Shown: piece by piece, positions 17,187 to 25,827 of the stretch | How positions within the stretch are numbered: position 1 is the first letter of the stretch | Layout: each line of letters begins with the position of its first letter | NCBI GenBank assembly: GCA_964403015.1 | Contig: CAYOEJ010000005.1 | Span: 5,942-69,941, forward strand | Source of the DNA: CAYOEJ01 sp964403015 | Lineage (GTDB): Bacteria > Actinomycetota > Actinomycetes > Actinomycetales > Actinomycetaceae | Direction: 5' to 3' | DNA: 64,000 nucleotides | Program-made: the position numbers and the translations under genes | Notes under the pieces: generated by a model | The model's database searches: none | Told to the model about the DNA's origin: nothing | The model's input: the letters and a program-made list of their open reading frames with translations, nothing else

Positions 17187-18614
17187 ATGCGTAGAGCCAA
17201 GATTGTCTGCACACTAGGACCAGCCACCGGATCAAAAGAACGTATCGTCGAGCTTGTTAAAGTTGGAATGAACGTTGCCCGTATTAATGCCTCCCACGGC
17301 AGCCACGCGGAGCATGAGGAGCGCATCAACTGGGTGCGCGAGGCTTCGGAAGAGCTTGATCAGCCCGTTGCCGTACTCGTGGACCTGCAGGGTCCAAAGA
17401 TTCGCCTTGGACGATTTGCTGAAGGCCCCGTTCTTTTGGAGCAGGGAGATATCTTCACGATTACCACTGAAGATGTGCCGGGTGACAAGGACCTCGTATC
17501 AACCACATTCAAAGGCCTGCCTGGCGACTGTTCGCCCGGTGACCGTATTTTGATTGATGACGGCAAGGTACAAGTCCAAGTTCTCTCGGTGGACGGACCC
17601 CAGGTGCGCACCGAGGTAATCGTTGGCGGTACCGTGTCCAATAACAAGGGCGTGAACCTACCGGGAGTAGCGGTGTCGGTTCCCGCGCTTTCTGAAAAGG
17701 ATAAAGAGGACCTCGAATGGGGCCTCGAATATGGTGCTGACCTGTGCGCCCTGTCTTTTGTTCGCTCGGCATCTGATATTGACGACGTTCATGAAGTCAT
17801 GGACCGCGTTGGTCGTCGTATCCCGGTGATCGCAAAGATTGAAAAGCCACAGGCAGTCGATGTTCTTGAAGATATCGTTCATGCCTTCGACGGCATTATG
17901 GTCGCACGTGGTGACCTCGGTGTGGAGCTTCCGCTTCAGCAGGTCCCTATCGTCCAGAAGCGCGCTATTAACATCGCTCGTCGAAACGCAAAGCCGGTCA
18001 TCGTTGCCACGCAGGTTCTCGAGTCGATGATTAGTTCGCCTACACCGACTCGCGCAGAGACCTCGGACTGTGCCAACGCCATTCTCGATGGCGCCGACGC
18101 CGTCATGCTCTCGGGTGAGACTTCGGTCGGTAAGTACCCGGTTATCTGCGTACAGACAATGGCGTCGATTATTGAGTTCACCGAAGATCACGGTCTCGAA
18201 ACCATTCCGAAGATCGGTAACCTTCACCGCACCCGTAACGGAGTTATCACCCGCTCGGCGATGGATATTGGCGAGGCGCTGGGGGTTAAGTTCCTTGCGG
18301 TCTTTACGTCCTCCGGCCAAACGGCGCGCCGCATGGCACGTCTTCGTGCTCGGATCCCACTGCTCGTTTTCACCCCCTCCGAGGATATCCGCAAGCAGCT
18401 TGCCTTGACGTGGGGCGTTGAAACGCTCAACGTGCCACAGGTTCAGCACACCGATGACATGGTCAATCAGGTGGATGCGATCCTTCGTGAGCGCGGCATG
18501 GCGATCGACGGTGATCGAGTGGTGATCGTATCCGGTATGCCTCCTGGCCAGGTAGGCTCCACGAACACGATTCGAATTCACAAGATGGGTGAGACCTTGC
18601 CTGGTCACATGTGA
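17187..18614 (+). CDS. pyk: Pyruvate kinase
   Basis: Final ATP-yielding step of glycolysis, phosphoenolpyruvate to pyruvate. It has 475 residues, the usual length for the form without an extra C-terminal domain. Seen: RRAKIVCTLGPATGS at the N-terminus, MNVARINASHG, VLVDLQGPKIRLG, the signature IPVIAKIEKPQAV with the catalytic Lys, GIMVARGDLGVE, KPVIVATQVLESM and the allosteric C-domain ending in GSTNTIRIHKMGE. AGGTAAGGTGG precedes the ATG. No terminator is obvious before the tRNA that follows. Confidence 0.96.
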   Translation: MRRAKIVCTLGPATGSKERIVELVKVGMNVARINASHGSHAEHEERINWVREASEELDQPVAVLVDLQGPKIRLGRFAEGPVLLEQGDIFTITTEDVPGDKDLVSTTFKGLPGDCSPGDRILIDDGKVQVQVLSVDGPQVRTEVIVGGTVSNNKGVNLPGVAVSVPALSEKDKEDLEWGLEYGADLCALSFVRSASDIDDVHEVMDRVGRRIPVIAKIEKPQAVDVLEDIVHAFDGIMVARGDLGVELPLQQVPIVQKRAINIARRNAKPVIVATQVLESMISSPTPTRAETSDCANAILDGADAVMLSGETSVGKYPVICVQTMASIIEFTEDHGLETIPKIGNLHRTRNGVITRSAMDIGEALGVKFLAVFTSSGQTARRMARLRARIPLLVFTPSEDIRKQLALTWGVETLNVPQVQHTDDMVNQVDAILRERGMAIDGDRVVIVSGMPPGQVGSTNTIRIHKMGETLPGHM

Positions 18615-18683
18615 TTAGGCTCCTAGCACACTGTTTTAGCCCCGGGCCGTCAGTGCGATAAAATCGCTGGTGCCGAGGCAAAC

Positions 18684-18765
18684 GCTCCTGTGGTGGAATT
18701 GGCAGACACACTGCACTCAAAATGCAGCGCTGAAAGGCATGCGGGTTCGAGTCCCGCCGGGAGCA
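18684..18765 (+). tRNA. tRNA-Leu (anticodon CAA)
   Basis: An 82-base class II tRNA. The acceptor strand GCTCCTG (18684-18690) pairs with CGGGAGC (18758-18764, one T-G pair) and is followed by the discriminator A. The anticodon stem CTGCA/TGCAG encloses the loop CTCAAAA with anticodon CAA, reading UUG. The T arm is GCGGG-TTCGAGT-CCCGC. The long variable arm between 18728 and 18740 is as expected for leucine. CCA is not encoded and must be added after transcription. Confidence 0.95.
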
Positions 18766-18834
18766 CTATCAATGACAGCATTGATGAGCGCCATCTTTTG
18801 ATGGGCATTGGTGGACTTTGCCAAAGGAGGCAAC

Positions 18835-19485
18835 GTGACGAAGGATGATTCTCAAACGCCCTCAACCATCGCGGATTCAGAGGTTGAGAAACTTGCAGAT
18901 AGCACTGATCCTCGCACAGTTCGAGCTCTCGTCGTCGAAGACGAAACACTCATCCGACTCGACATCGTCGAAACCCTGAAGGAAGCCGGCTATACGGTCG
19001 TGGGTGAAGCCGGTAGCGGTGAAGAAGCAATGCAACTCGCAGCCGAGCTCGAGCCTGACCTCATCGTCATGGACGTCAAGATGTCTGGTATCGATGGCAT
19101 CACCGCAGCTAAGCGCATTATGGCCGAGCAGCGGTGCGCTGTTGTTATGCTCACCGCCTTCTCGCAGAAGGAGATTGTCGATCGCGCCCGCGATGCCGGA
19201 GCGATGGCCTTCGTAGTCAAACCATTCACACCGGCTGATCTCATTCCGGCCGTAGAAATCGCGCTCTCGCGCTACCAGGAGATCATCTCGCTGGAGGCCG
19301 AGGTTAGTTCACTCAGTGAGCAATTCGAAACTCGCAAGAGGATCGATCGTGCCAAGGGTCTTCTCCAGGACAAGATGGGTCTGACAGAACCTGAAGCCTT
19401 CCGCTGGATTCAGAAGACTTCCATGGATCGTCGTCTAACGATGCGTGAGGTTGCAGACGCTGTCGTCGACCAAGTCGGCAACTAG
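18835..19485 (+). CDS. pdtaR: ANTAR-domain response regulator PdtaR
   Basis: A 216-residue two-component response regulator whose output is RNA-binding antitermination. Residues about 33-150 form the receiver domain: VRALVVEDETLIRLDIVE with the acidic pocket, phospho-acceptor Asp in LIVMDVKMSGIDG, MLTAFSQ, and the conserved Lys in FVVKPFTP. Residues about 165-210 are an ANTAR domain (RIDRAKGLLQDKMGLTEPEAFRWIQKTSMD). The frame opens earlier at a TTG, but AAAGGAGG at 18824-18831 fixes the GTG at 18835. The partner kinase PdtaS is not in the window. M. tuberculosis Rv1626 is the reference and also lies close to pyk and polA. Confidence 0.93.
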   Translation: MTKDDSQTPSTIADSEVEKLADSTDPRTVRALVVEDETLIRLDIVETLKEAGYTVVGEAGSGEEAMQLAAELEPDLIVMDVKMSGIDGITAAKRIMAEQRCAVVMLTAFSQKEIVDRARDAGAMAFVVKPFTPADLIPAVEIALSRYQEIISLEAEVSSLSEQFETRKRIDRAKGLLQDKMGLTEPEAFRWIQKTSMDRRLTMREVADAVVDQVGN

Positions 19486-19520
19486 TCAGCTCCAGAATTT
19501 CGAACGTGCCGCGAGGACAC

Positions 19521-19925
19521 TCAACGGCGTACAAAGACACAGGTGAGTCGGCCAACAGCGGTAAGTTCGCCGTCGTCGTTCACAACCTCCACGTGAGCCG
19601 TCATCGAATTCGTCCCGACCTTAATGACGCTCGCCGTGGCGGTCGCAAAGCCCGCGGTATTCGCCAGAAGCTGTGACACGTTGAGTTCTGTTCCCACTGG
19701 CAACCGGCCATCGGGGCAGTTCATATAGGCAAGCCGAGATGCGGCTTCTTCCACGAGCACGCCGTTCGCACCGCCATGCAGGATTCCGAACGGCTGCGTG
19801 TTGCCTTCCACCGGAATTCGAATGACGACGCTTCGCTCGTCTTGCGCGAGCACCTCGAGATGCATGGCGTAGCCGAGTTGTCCGGGCTGAGGCTGTAGGG
19901 CAGGCGTTGATTCGGTTTGGTTCAT
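19521..19925 (-). CDS. Hotdog-fold thioesterase (PaaI/YdiI type)
   Basis: A 134-residue acyl-CoA thioesterase of the hotdog fold. Seen: the PFGILHGGANGVLVEEAAS segment with the conserved HGG and active-site Glu, and VGTELNVSQLLAN. The frame is open to 20021, but the ATG at 19925 gives the usual family length and leaves room for the divergent polA promoter. Natural substrate is unknown: menaquinone-pathway DHNA-CoA hydrolysis is one option, general acyl-CoA housekeeping another. In M. tuberculosis a similar gene (Rv1627c-1628c region) lies by pdtaR and polA. Confidence 0.85.
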   Translation of the reverse strand: MNQTESTPALQPQPGQLGYAMHLEVLAQDERSVVIRIPVEGNTQPFGILHGGANGVLVEEAASRLAYMNCPDGRLPVGTELNVSQLLANTAGFATATASVIKVGTNSMTAHVEVVNDDGELTAVGRLTCVFVRR

Positions 19926-19995
19926 AGCTCTACGATAGTCCATCAGATTCGGTGCTCCTCGCGCATTGTCGGGGTGAACCATTAGGGTAGAGGCT

Positions 19996-22704
19996 GTGAC
20001 TGACAAAACGCTTCTTCTCATCGACGGCCATTCGATGGCATTCCGTTCGTTCTTTGCGCTCCCTGCCGATTCATTTCGTACAGCTCAAGGGCAGTATACG
20101 AATGCGGTCCACGGATTCACGTCGACCTTGCTGAGATTGATGAAGGATTACAGCCCCACTCACGTTGCTGTAGCTTTCGATCTTCCCGGTGGCACTTTCC
20201 GAACCCGCGAATACACGGAATACAAAGGTGGCCGCGCCCAAACTCCCGAAGAGTTCAAGGGCCAAATCGGCGTCATCAAGGAAGTCTTGGACACCATCGG
20301 AATTGCGTGGCTGACCGAGGAGGATTTCGAGGCTGACGACATCGTTGCCACACTCGCTGCACGCGGCAGGGACGAGGGCATGAAGGTGTTCATTGCGTCA
20401 GGAGACAAGGATTCGTATCAGCTGGTCAACGACGAAGTCTCGGTTGTCTACCCCATGCCGAGATCTCAGATGTTGCTCATGACGCCCGATGTGGTTGAAG
20501 CGCGAACGGGAGTACGTCCGGAACTCTATTCTGATCTAGCTGCACTGGTTGGTGAAAAGGCGGACAACCTGCCGGGCGTTCCCGGCGTCGGGCCGAAGAC
20601 TGCCGCCAAGTGGTTGAACCAGTATGGCGGGCTTACCGAACTTCTTGACCATGCGGACGACATCAAGGGTAAGGCGGGGGAGAGCCTTCGCGCACACGCC
20701 GAACAGGTGAGACTCAACAGGAAGCTCAATCGTCTCGTTACCGATCTTGAGATTGGCGAGGATTTCGCGGACTTCGAACCTAAAGGAGTAGCCCGCGAAG
20801 ACCTCCACGATCTCTTTAACGCCCTCGACTTCACCCAGCTTCGAACCCGGGTGCTGAGCGAACTCACCATGCGCGGTGAAGGCGAGGACGCACCCGCCTC
20901 AGCTGAGTCAACTCTGCGTGAGGCGAAGGCAATCCCTGTTGGTTCCACCCTATTCTCCGCCTTCCTCGAAGAACATCCGGGCATTTTCTCAATCGTCATC
21001 GAAGGGGACACCCGGCCGGGGCACGGGGAGGTCTCGCGTTTTGCCGTTGCAGCTGAAGATGGCACGGCCATTTTCGGTACGCCCGCCGAACTTTCAGCTG
21101 ACGACGACGTTGCGCTTAGCGAGTTCCTTGCGGACGATTCTGAACGGAAGATCGGCCACGGTACAAAGGGCTTGTCCCACGCCTGGTACGGGATGGGTAA
21201 GCAGTTCCACGGCGTTGTTGCTGATACGGAACTTGACGCCTATCTCCTACACCCCGATCAGCGGCGTTACGACGTTGACGATCTTGCCCAGCGCTACCTA
21301 GCGATCGATCTTTCTCAGCTCGGAGAATCTGACACGCTCGGTATTGCTCCAGATGGAAGCCTTGTTGACGACGACCTAGCACCACGCGCCGCGGCTCTTC
21401 ATGATCTTCGAGAGGCATTCGTTGACGAACTGGACAAGCAGGGCCAGAACGAAAATCTTGTTGAGCTCGAACTGGATGTATCCAACATTCTTGCTTCCAT
21501 GGAGCGGCGCGGGATCGCTGTTGATGGAGTGAGGCTTGATGCTCTCTGGTCAGACTTCAATGCCAAGGTTGAAGAGGCAGCCCGGCGTGCGCACGCGGCT
21601 ATTGGTGATGATTCAGTCAATCTGTCCAGCCCGAAACAGCTCCAGGCGGTTCTTTTCGACGAACTCGATCTGCCCAAAACGAAGAAGACGAAATCGGGTT
21701 ACACAACGAATGCAGATGCGCTCGCCGATCTGCTCGTCAAGATCGCTCACCGCGAGGACGATGCGGCAGTTGCCGGCCAAGAGTTCTTGTCTGGGCTTTT
21801 GGCACATAGGGATGCTATTAAGCTGCGTCAATCGGTGGAGGGCCTGCAGCGTTCAGTTCAACCAGATGGTCGAATCCGAACGACCTATCAGCAAACTGTT
21901 GCTGCAACTGGTCGTCTGTCCTCCACGGAGCCGAACCTTCAAAACATTCATGCGCGCACGGAGGAAGGCCTGCAGATCCGCGAGGTATTTGTTCCCGGCG
22001 AAGGTTACGACCTGCTCATGACCGCCGATTACTCCCAGATCGAGATGCGCCTGATGGCACATCTATCAGGCGATGAGGAGCTTATCGCTGCATTCAATGC
22101 GGGTGCAGACCTCCATAACTATGTGGCTGCACGAGTATTCAACGTTGGCGAAGACTCGGTGTCTGCGGCTCAGCGCTCACGTATCAAGGCGATGAGCTAC
22201 GGCCTGGTTTACGGCCTGTCCGCCTTTGGGCTCTCTGCTCAGCTGAAGATTCCCGTTCCGGAAGCGCAAAAGCTCATGAACGAATACTTCAGGCGCTTTG
22301 GCCGCGTGAAGGACTACCTTGATTCGCTGGTGGAGCGCGCGCGAAAGGACGGGTACACGGAAACCTTGCTCGGCCGTCGTCGGTATCTCCCAGAACTAAC
22401 ATCAACCAACCGTCAGGTGCGCGAGTCCGCAGAACGCATGGCGCTCAACGCTCCCATCCAGGGATCGGCGGCAGACATTATCAAGCTCGCAATGAAACGT
22501 GTGGAGCAGGCACTTCTTGACGAAGGATTAACCTCGCGAATGCTCCTGCAAGTACATGACGAACTCGTGCTCGAAGTGGTGGCTGAAGAAGCAGAACGAG
22601 TCGAAGCAATCGTGCGAGAGAACATGGGATCTGCATGGGATCTGTCGGTGCCGCTTTCGGCGGGAGTCGGTGTTGGTCGCACCTGGCGAGAGGCCGCACA
22701 CTGA
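19996..22704 (+). CDS. polA: DNA polymerase I
   Basis: Okazaki-fragment processing and excision-repair synthesis. It has 902 residues with three regions: 5'-nuclease (residues 1 to about 290: LIDGHSMAFRSFFA, FEADDIVATLA, PGVPGVGPKTA), a degenerate 3'-5' exonuclease region (about 320-480) in which the usual metal-binding DxE pattern is not visible, and the polymerase domain with TGRLSSTEPNLQNI, motif A DYSQIEMRLMAHLSG, motif B RSRIKAMSYGLVYG and motif C LQVHDELVLE. Proofreading is probably absent, as in other actinobacterial Pol I. GTG start at 19996. Confidence 0.96.
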   Translation: MTDKTLLLIDGHSMAFRSFFALPADSFRTAQGQYTNAVHGFTSTLLRLMKDYSPTHVAVAFDLPGGTFRTREYTEYKGGRAQTPEEFKGQIGVIKEVLDTIGIAWLTEEDFEADDIVATLAARGRDEGMKVFIASGDKDSYQLVNDEVSVVYPMPRSQMLLMTPDVVEARTGVRPELYSDLAALVGEKADNLPGVPGVGPKTAAKWLNQYGGLTELLDHADDIKGKAGESLRAHAEQVRLNRKLNRLVTDLEIGEDFADFEPKGVAREDLHDLFNALDFTQLRTRVLSELTMRGEGEDAPASAESTLREAKAIPVGSTLFSAFLEEHPGIFSIVIEGDTRPGHGEVSRFAVAAEDGTAIFGTPAELSADDDVALSEFLADDSERKIGHGTKGLSHAWYGMGKQFHGVVADTELDAYLLHPDQRRYDVDDLAQRYLAIDLSQLGESDTLGIAPDGSLVDDDLAPRAAALHDLREAFVDELDKQGQNENLVELELDVSNILASMERRGIAVDGVRLDALWSDFNAKVEEAARRAHAAIGDDSVNLSSPKQLQAVLFDELDLPKTKKTKSGYTTNADALADLLVKIAHREDDAAVAGQEFLSGLLAHRDAIKLRQSVEGLQRSVQPDGRIRTTYQQTVAATGRLSSTEPNLQNIHARTEEGLQIREVFVPGEGYDLLMTADYSQIEMRLMAHLSGDEELIAAFNAGADLHNYVAARVFNVGEDSVSAAQRSRIKAMSYGLVYGLSAFGLSAQLKIPVPEAQKLMNEYFRRFGRVKDYLDSLVERARKDGYTETLLGRRRYLPELTSTNRQVRESAERMALNAPIQGSAADIIKLAMKRVEQALLDEGLTSRMLLQVHDELVLEVVAEEAERVEAIVRENMGSAWDLSVPLSAGVGVGRTWREAAH

Positions 22705-22734
22705 CACGCAACATGTGAGCCGCAGCCGGGGCAC

Positions 22735-23523
22735 CTACGCTCTGAATGAGCGCACGATGAGCGTGCCCGGAATGAACTGGGAGCGCTCGGGCCCCCATCC
22801 TCCCCATACAACCTCGCGATCTGTGGGCCATTCCGGTTCGATAACTTTGTCCACGATGAATCCCGAATCACTTAGGGAATTCATGTGGTCAGCCAACGTG
22901 TGGTGGAATTCGGCATAGTCAAGAACACCGCCGCGTTCAAGATACGGCTCGTGATCAAAATAGGAATGGCGTACGCCCATGCCTTTGCGCGTCGGGTCAT
23001 CGGGGAACATCCAGCGCACCGGATGCATGGCAGAGTACACCCACGTTCCACTTGGCCGCAGCAAGCGGGCCACCTCGCGGTGGACGTCGGCGAGATTGGG
23101 AACGAAAGGCAGTACACCAAATGATGTGAAGACGACGTCGAACGATTCTGGTTCGAATGGAAGCGAGCGGGCATCTGCGTGGATGAGCGGAAATTGTGTG
23201 CCCGCATCGCTATTGAGACGCTCGGCGTTCTTGAGCATTTCCTGCGACAAATCGGAGGCGGCTACGTTGACGCCGCGAAGCGCGAGATAGCGCGAGCACT
23301 GTGCGGCCCCGCAGCCAATTTCGAGGACGTCACGCCCCGATAAATCTCGCCCGAGCAGGTGAACATCGCCCTCGTGTAATCCCTCGGGTCCCCAGATGAA
23401 CTCCGCGCTGCCAAGAATCTCCCCGTGATCGTTCAAGTACACGCGGGCGTGGCGATCCCACCATCGTTCGTTCGCGGCGGTCGGGTCATCGCCGTCATTC
23501 AATGGAGCACGTCCCACATTCAT
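22735..23523 (-). CDS. Class I SAM-dependent methyltransferase
   Basis: A 262-residue methyltransferase of the Methyltransf_11/25 type. Seen: motif I DVLEIGCGAAQCSRYLA, an acidic residue ending strand 2 (VAASDLSQEML), motif II-like FDVVFTSFGVLPFV, and RLLRPSGTWVYSAMHPVRWMF as the post-motif region. The N-terminus contains NERWWDRHARVYLNDHGEILG, which recurs in a group of actinobacterial enzymes of unknown substrate found by polA and rpsA. The product cannot be predicted from sequence. It converges on polA with a 30-base gap. Confidence 0.85.
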   Translation of the reverse strand: MNVGRAPLNDGDDPTAANERWWDRHARVYLNDHGEILGSAEFIWGPEGLHEGDVHLLGRDLSGRDVLEIGCGAAQCSRYLALRGVNVAASDLSQEMLKNAERLNSDAGTQFPLIHADARSLPFEPESFDVVFTSFGVLPFVPNLADVHREVARLLRPSGTWVYSAMHPVRWMFPDDPTRKGMGVRHSYFDHEPYLERGGVLDYAEFHHTLADHMNSLSDSGFIVDKVIEPEWPTDREVVWGGWGPERSQFIPGTLIVRSFRA

Positions 23524-23713
23524 GTCATCATCCTTGAGTGAATGCCCTGCAAATATGTGTCGAACACTTCAAGTAGAGGCAGCATTTCGTTTGCCCATTC
23601 GCATGAAATAGCCGTAGACTCGTCTGTTGGCGCGCTGTATGGCCTTTGGCCGTTCAGGACGTCACATTTGTCCGAATATTCAATCTATTATAACCGCTGG
23701 AGTCACCAACTCT

Positions 23714-25192
23714 ATGACCGCTAATACCACCTCCAACACGACCCCGGAGGTCGCAATCAACGACATCGGCACCGAGGAAGAGCTCATCGCCGCTGTTGAC
23801 GAGACCATCAAGTACTTTAACGACGGGGATATCGTCGAGGGTACGGTAGTCAAGGTCGATCGGGACGAAGTCCTTCTCGACATCGGCTACAAGACCGAGG
23901 GTGTCATTCCCTCCAAGGAACTTTCCATCAAGCATGACGTCGACCCTGATGAGGTCGTCGAAGTTGGTGACAAGATCGAAGCCCTTGTCATCCAGAAGGA
24001 AGACAAGGAAGGTCGTCTTCTTCTGTCGAAGAAGCGCGCACAGTACGAGCGTGCCTGGGCCAAGATCGAAGAAGTCAAGGAAGCAGACGGCGTCGTTACC
24101 GGTACCGTCATCGAGGTTGTCAAGGGCGGCCTCATCCTCGACATCGGCCTTCGCGGCTTCCTCCCGGCATCGCTGGTTGAGATGCGTCGCGTTCGCGATC
24201 TCCAGCCTTACATCGGCAAGGAAATCGAAGCCAAGATCATTGAACTGGACAAGAACCGCAACAACGTCGTTCTTTCCCGTCGTTCCTGGCTTGAACAGAC
24301 CCAGTCTGAGGTTCGCTCCCACTTCCTCAACACCCTCCAGAAGGGCCAGGTGCGCGAAGGCGTTATCTCGTCCATCGTCAACTTTGGTGCGTTCGTTGAC
24401 CTTGGTGGCGTAGACGGTCTCGTTCACGTCTCCGAGCTGTCGTGGAAGCACATCGACCACCCGTCCGAGGTTGTCGAGGTTGGTCAGCCTGTCACCGTCG
24501 AGGTTCTCGAAGTCGACATGGATCGCGAGCGTGTTTCGCTCTCGCTCAAGGCCACCCAAGAGGATCCGTGGCAGACCTTCGCACGCACCCACACCATTGG
24601 CCAGGTCGTGCCGGGCAAGGTTACGAAGCTCGTCCCATTCGGCGCGTTTATTCGCGTCGAAGACGGCATCGAGGGTCTTGTACACATCTCCGAGCTTGCA
24701 CAGCGCCACATCGATCTGCCCGAGCAGGTCGTCAAGGTTGGTGACGACGCCTTCGTGAAGGTGATCGACATCGATCTCGAGCGCCGTCGCATCTCCCTCT
24801 CGCTCAAGCAGGCTAACGAGGGCGTGGATCCGAACTCTGATGACTTCGATCCTTCGCTGTACGGCATGTCCGCTGAGTACGACGAAGCTGGTAACTACAA
24901 GTACCCAGAAGGCTTCGATCCTGAGACTAACGAGTGGCTCGAGGGCTACGAGGAGAATCAGGCAGCTTGGGAAGCCGAGTACGCAGAGGCAGAGTCCCGC
25001 TGGCAGGCACACCGCGCACAGGTGGCCAAGGCAGCAGAGGCCGACGCCCAAGCAGCAGCTTCCACTCCTGCACAGGCAGCTGAGCAGGGCGAGCCTGCAC
25101 AGACGTCCTACTCGTCCGGCAACGATGCTTCAGGCACGCTTGCATCTGACGAGGCTCTAGCAGCACTTCGTGAGAAGCTGACTGGTAACTAA
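23714..25192 (+). CDS. rpsA: 30S ribosomal protein S1
   Basis: S1 docks mRNA on the 30S subunit. It has 492 residues with four S1 RNA-binding repeats (starting near residues 35, 120, 210 and 295: GDIVEGTVVKVDRDEVLLDIGYKTEG, GTVIEVVKGGLILDIGLRGF, VREGVISSIVNFGAFVDLG, VVPGKVTKLVPFGAFIRVE), the shorter actinobacterial form, and an acidic, Ala/Gln-rich C-terminal tail. The reading frame extends upstream to 23627, but ATG at 23714 opens the conserved MTANTT...VAINDIGTEEE start. Codon choice is strongly biased, as for highly expressed genes. A clear terminator follows. Confidence 0.96.
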   Translation: MTANTTSNTTPEVAINDIGTEEELIAAVDETIKYFNDGDIVEGTVVKVDRDEVLLDIGYKTEGVIPSKELSIKHDVDPDEVVEVGDKIEALVIQKEDKEGRLLLSKKRAQYERAWAKIEEVKEADGVVTGTVIEVVKGGLILDIGLRGFLPASLVEMRRVRDLQPYIGKEIEAKIIELDKNRNNVVLSRRSWLEQTQSEVRSHFLNTLQKGQVREGVISSIVNFGAFVDLGGVDGLVHVSELSWKHIDHPSEVVEVGQPVTVEVLEVDMDRERVSLSLKATQEDPWQTFARTHTIGQVVPGKVTKLVPFGAFIRVEDGIEGLVHISELAQRHIDLPEQVVKVGDDAFVKVIDIDLERRRISLSLKQANEGVDPNSDDFDPSLYGMSAEYDEAGNYKYPEGFDPETNEWLEGYEENQAAWEAEYAEAESRWQAHRAQVAKAAEADAQAAASTPAQAAEQGEPAQTSYSSGNDASGTLASDEALAALREKLTGN

Positions 25193-25204
25193 TCTAGTTA
25201 AGGG

Positions 25205-25233
25205 AAGAGGGGCCGAAAGGCCCCTCTTTTCTT
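25205..25233 (+). terminator. Intrinsic terminator of rpsA
   Basis: A perfect 10-bp stem, AAGAGGGGCC (25205-25214) with GGCCCCTCTT (25219-25228), closed by a GAAA tetraloop and followed by a T-rich run. It sits 12 bases after the rpsA stop. Confidence 0.93.
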
Positions 25234-25275
25234 TACCATAGACACGTATGCCTTCGACGAAATGGACGTAGCCCC

Positions 25276-25827
25276 ATGCTGATTACAGCCTTCGGAGCAT
25301 TTGGAGAGAATGCCTCGAATCCTACTGAAGCCATCGCAGAGCGGCTTCAGAAAGACCCATCATTCACCGAGGTTAAGATTGACGTGTTGCCTGTTGAGTA
25401 TCGGGGCGCACGTCAACGAATTCAAGATCTGGGACACCACGACGTTCACCTTGCACTCGGGCTCGCGGCGGATCGGAAGGTTGCCACATTGGAGCGGCTC
25501 GCTATGAACCGGATGGATTCAGCTCATCCGGATAATTCTGGCTTCATCGCCTTGGATGAGCAAATCTCGGATGGCCCGTTGGCTTTGGAAGCAACTATTC
25601 CGGTGAAATCGCTTGTCGCGGCGGCTAAGTCCGCCGGGTTTATGCTCGAAGAATCTCTGACAGCCGGACTTTACGTGTGCAATACGGCCCTCTACACAGG
25701 AATTCAGACATCTTCGCGTGCCGGCTTCCTTCACCTTCCATCGGAGGACTACCTCGACCTGGAAACCGGCTACAGGCTAGTGACTTTCTTGATCTCACAA
25801 CTGCTTAGCGGTGACGAGCTGTGCTGA
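25276..25827 (+). CDS. pcp: Pyroglutamyl peptidase I (C15 family)
   Basis: Cytosolic cysteine peptidase removing N-terminal pyroglutamate from peptides. The 183 residues are compact against the usual 200-215. The catalytic triad can be placed: Glu73 in TLERLAMNR, Cys135 in AGLYVCNTALY, and His153 in GFLHLPSE. The N-terminus ITAFGAFGENASNPT is the standard opening for the family. The family segment after Glu is shorter than normal, so substrate preference might differ. The stop overlaps the coaE start region by 7 bases, giving a pcp-coaE-uvrB run downstream of the rpsA terminator. Confidence 0.88.
   Translation: MLITAFGAFGENASNPTEAIAERLQKDPSFTEVKIDVLPVEYRGARQRIQDLGHHDVHLALGLAADRKVATLERLAMNRMDSAHPDNSGFIALDEQISDGPLALEATIPVKSLVAAAKSAGFMLEESLTAGLYVCNTALYTGIQTSSRAGFLHLPSEDYLDLETGYRLVTFLISQLLSGDELC

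Noticed and set aside
17658..18608. Minus-strand frame (316 codons) opposite pyk
   Set aside because: Shadow of pyruvate kinase; no family features and no ribosome site.
23654..25051. Long minus-strand frame (465 codons) opposite rpsA
   Set aside because: It mirrors rpsA, whose strong codon bias removes stops from the opposite strand; the translation is low-complexity and matches nothing I know.
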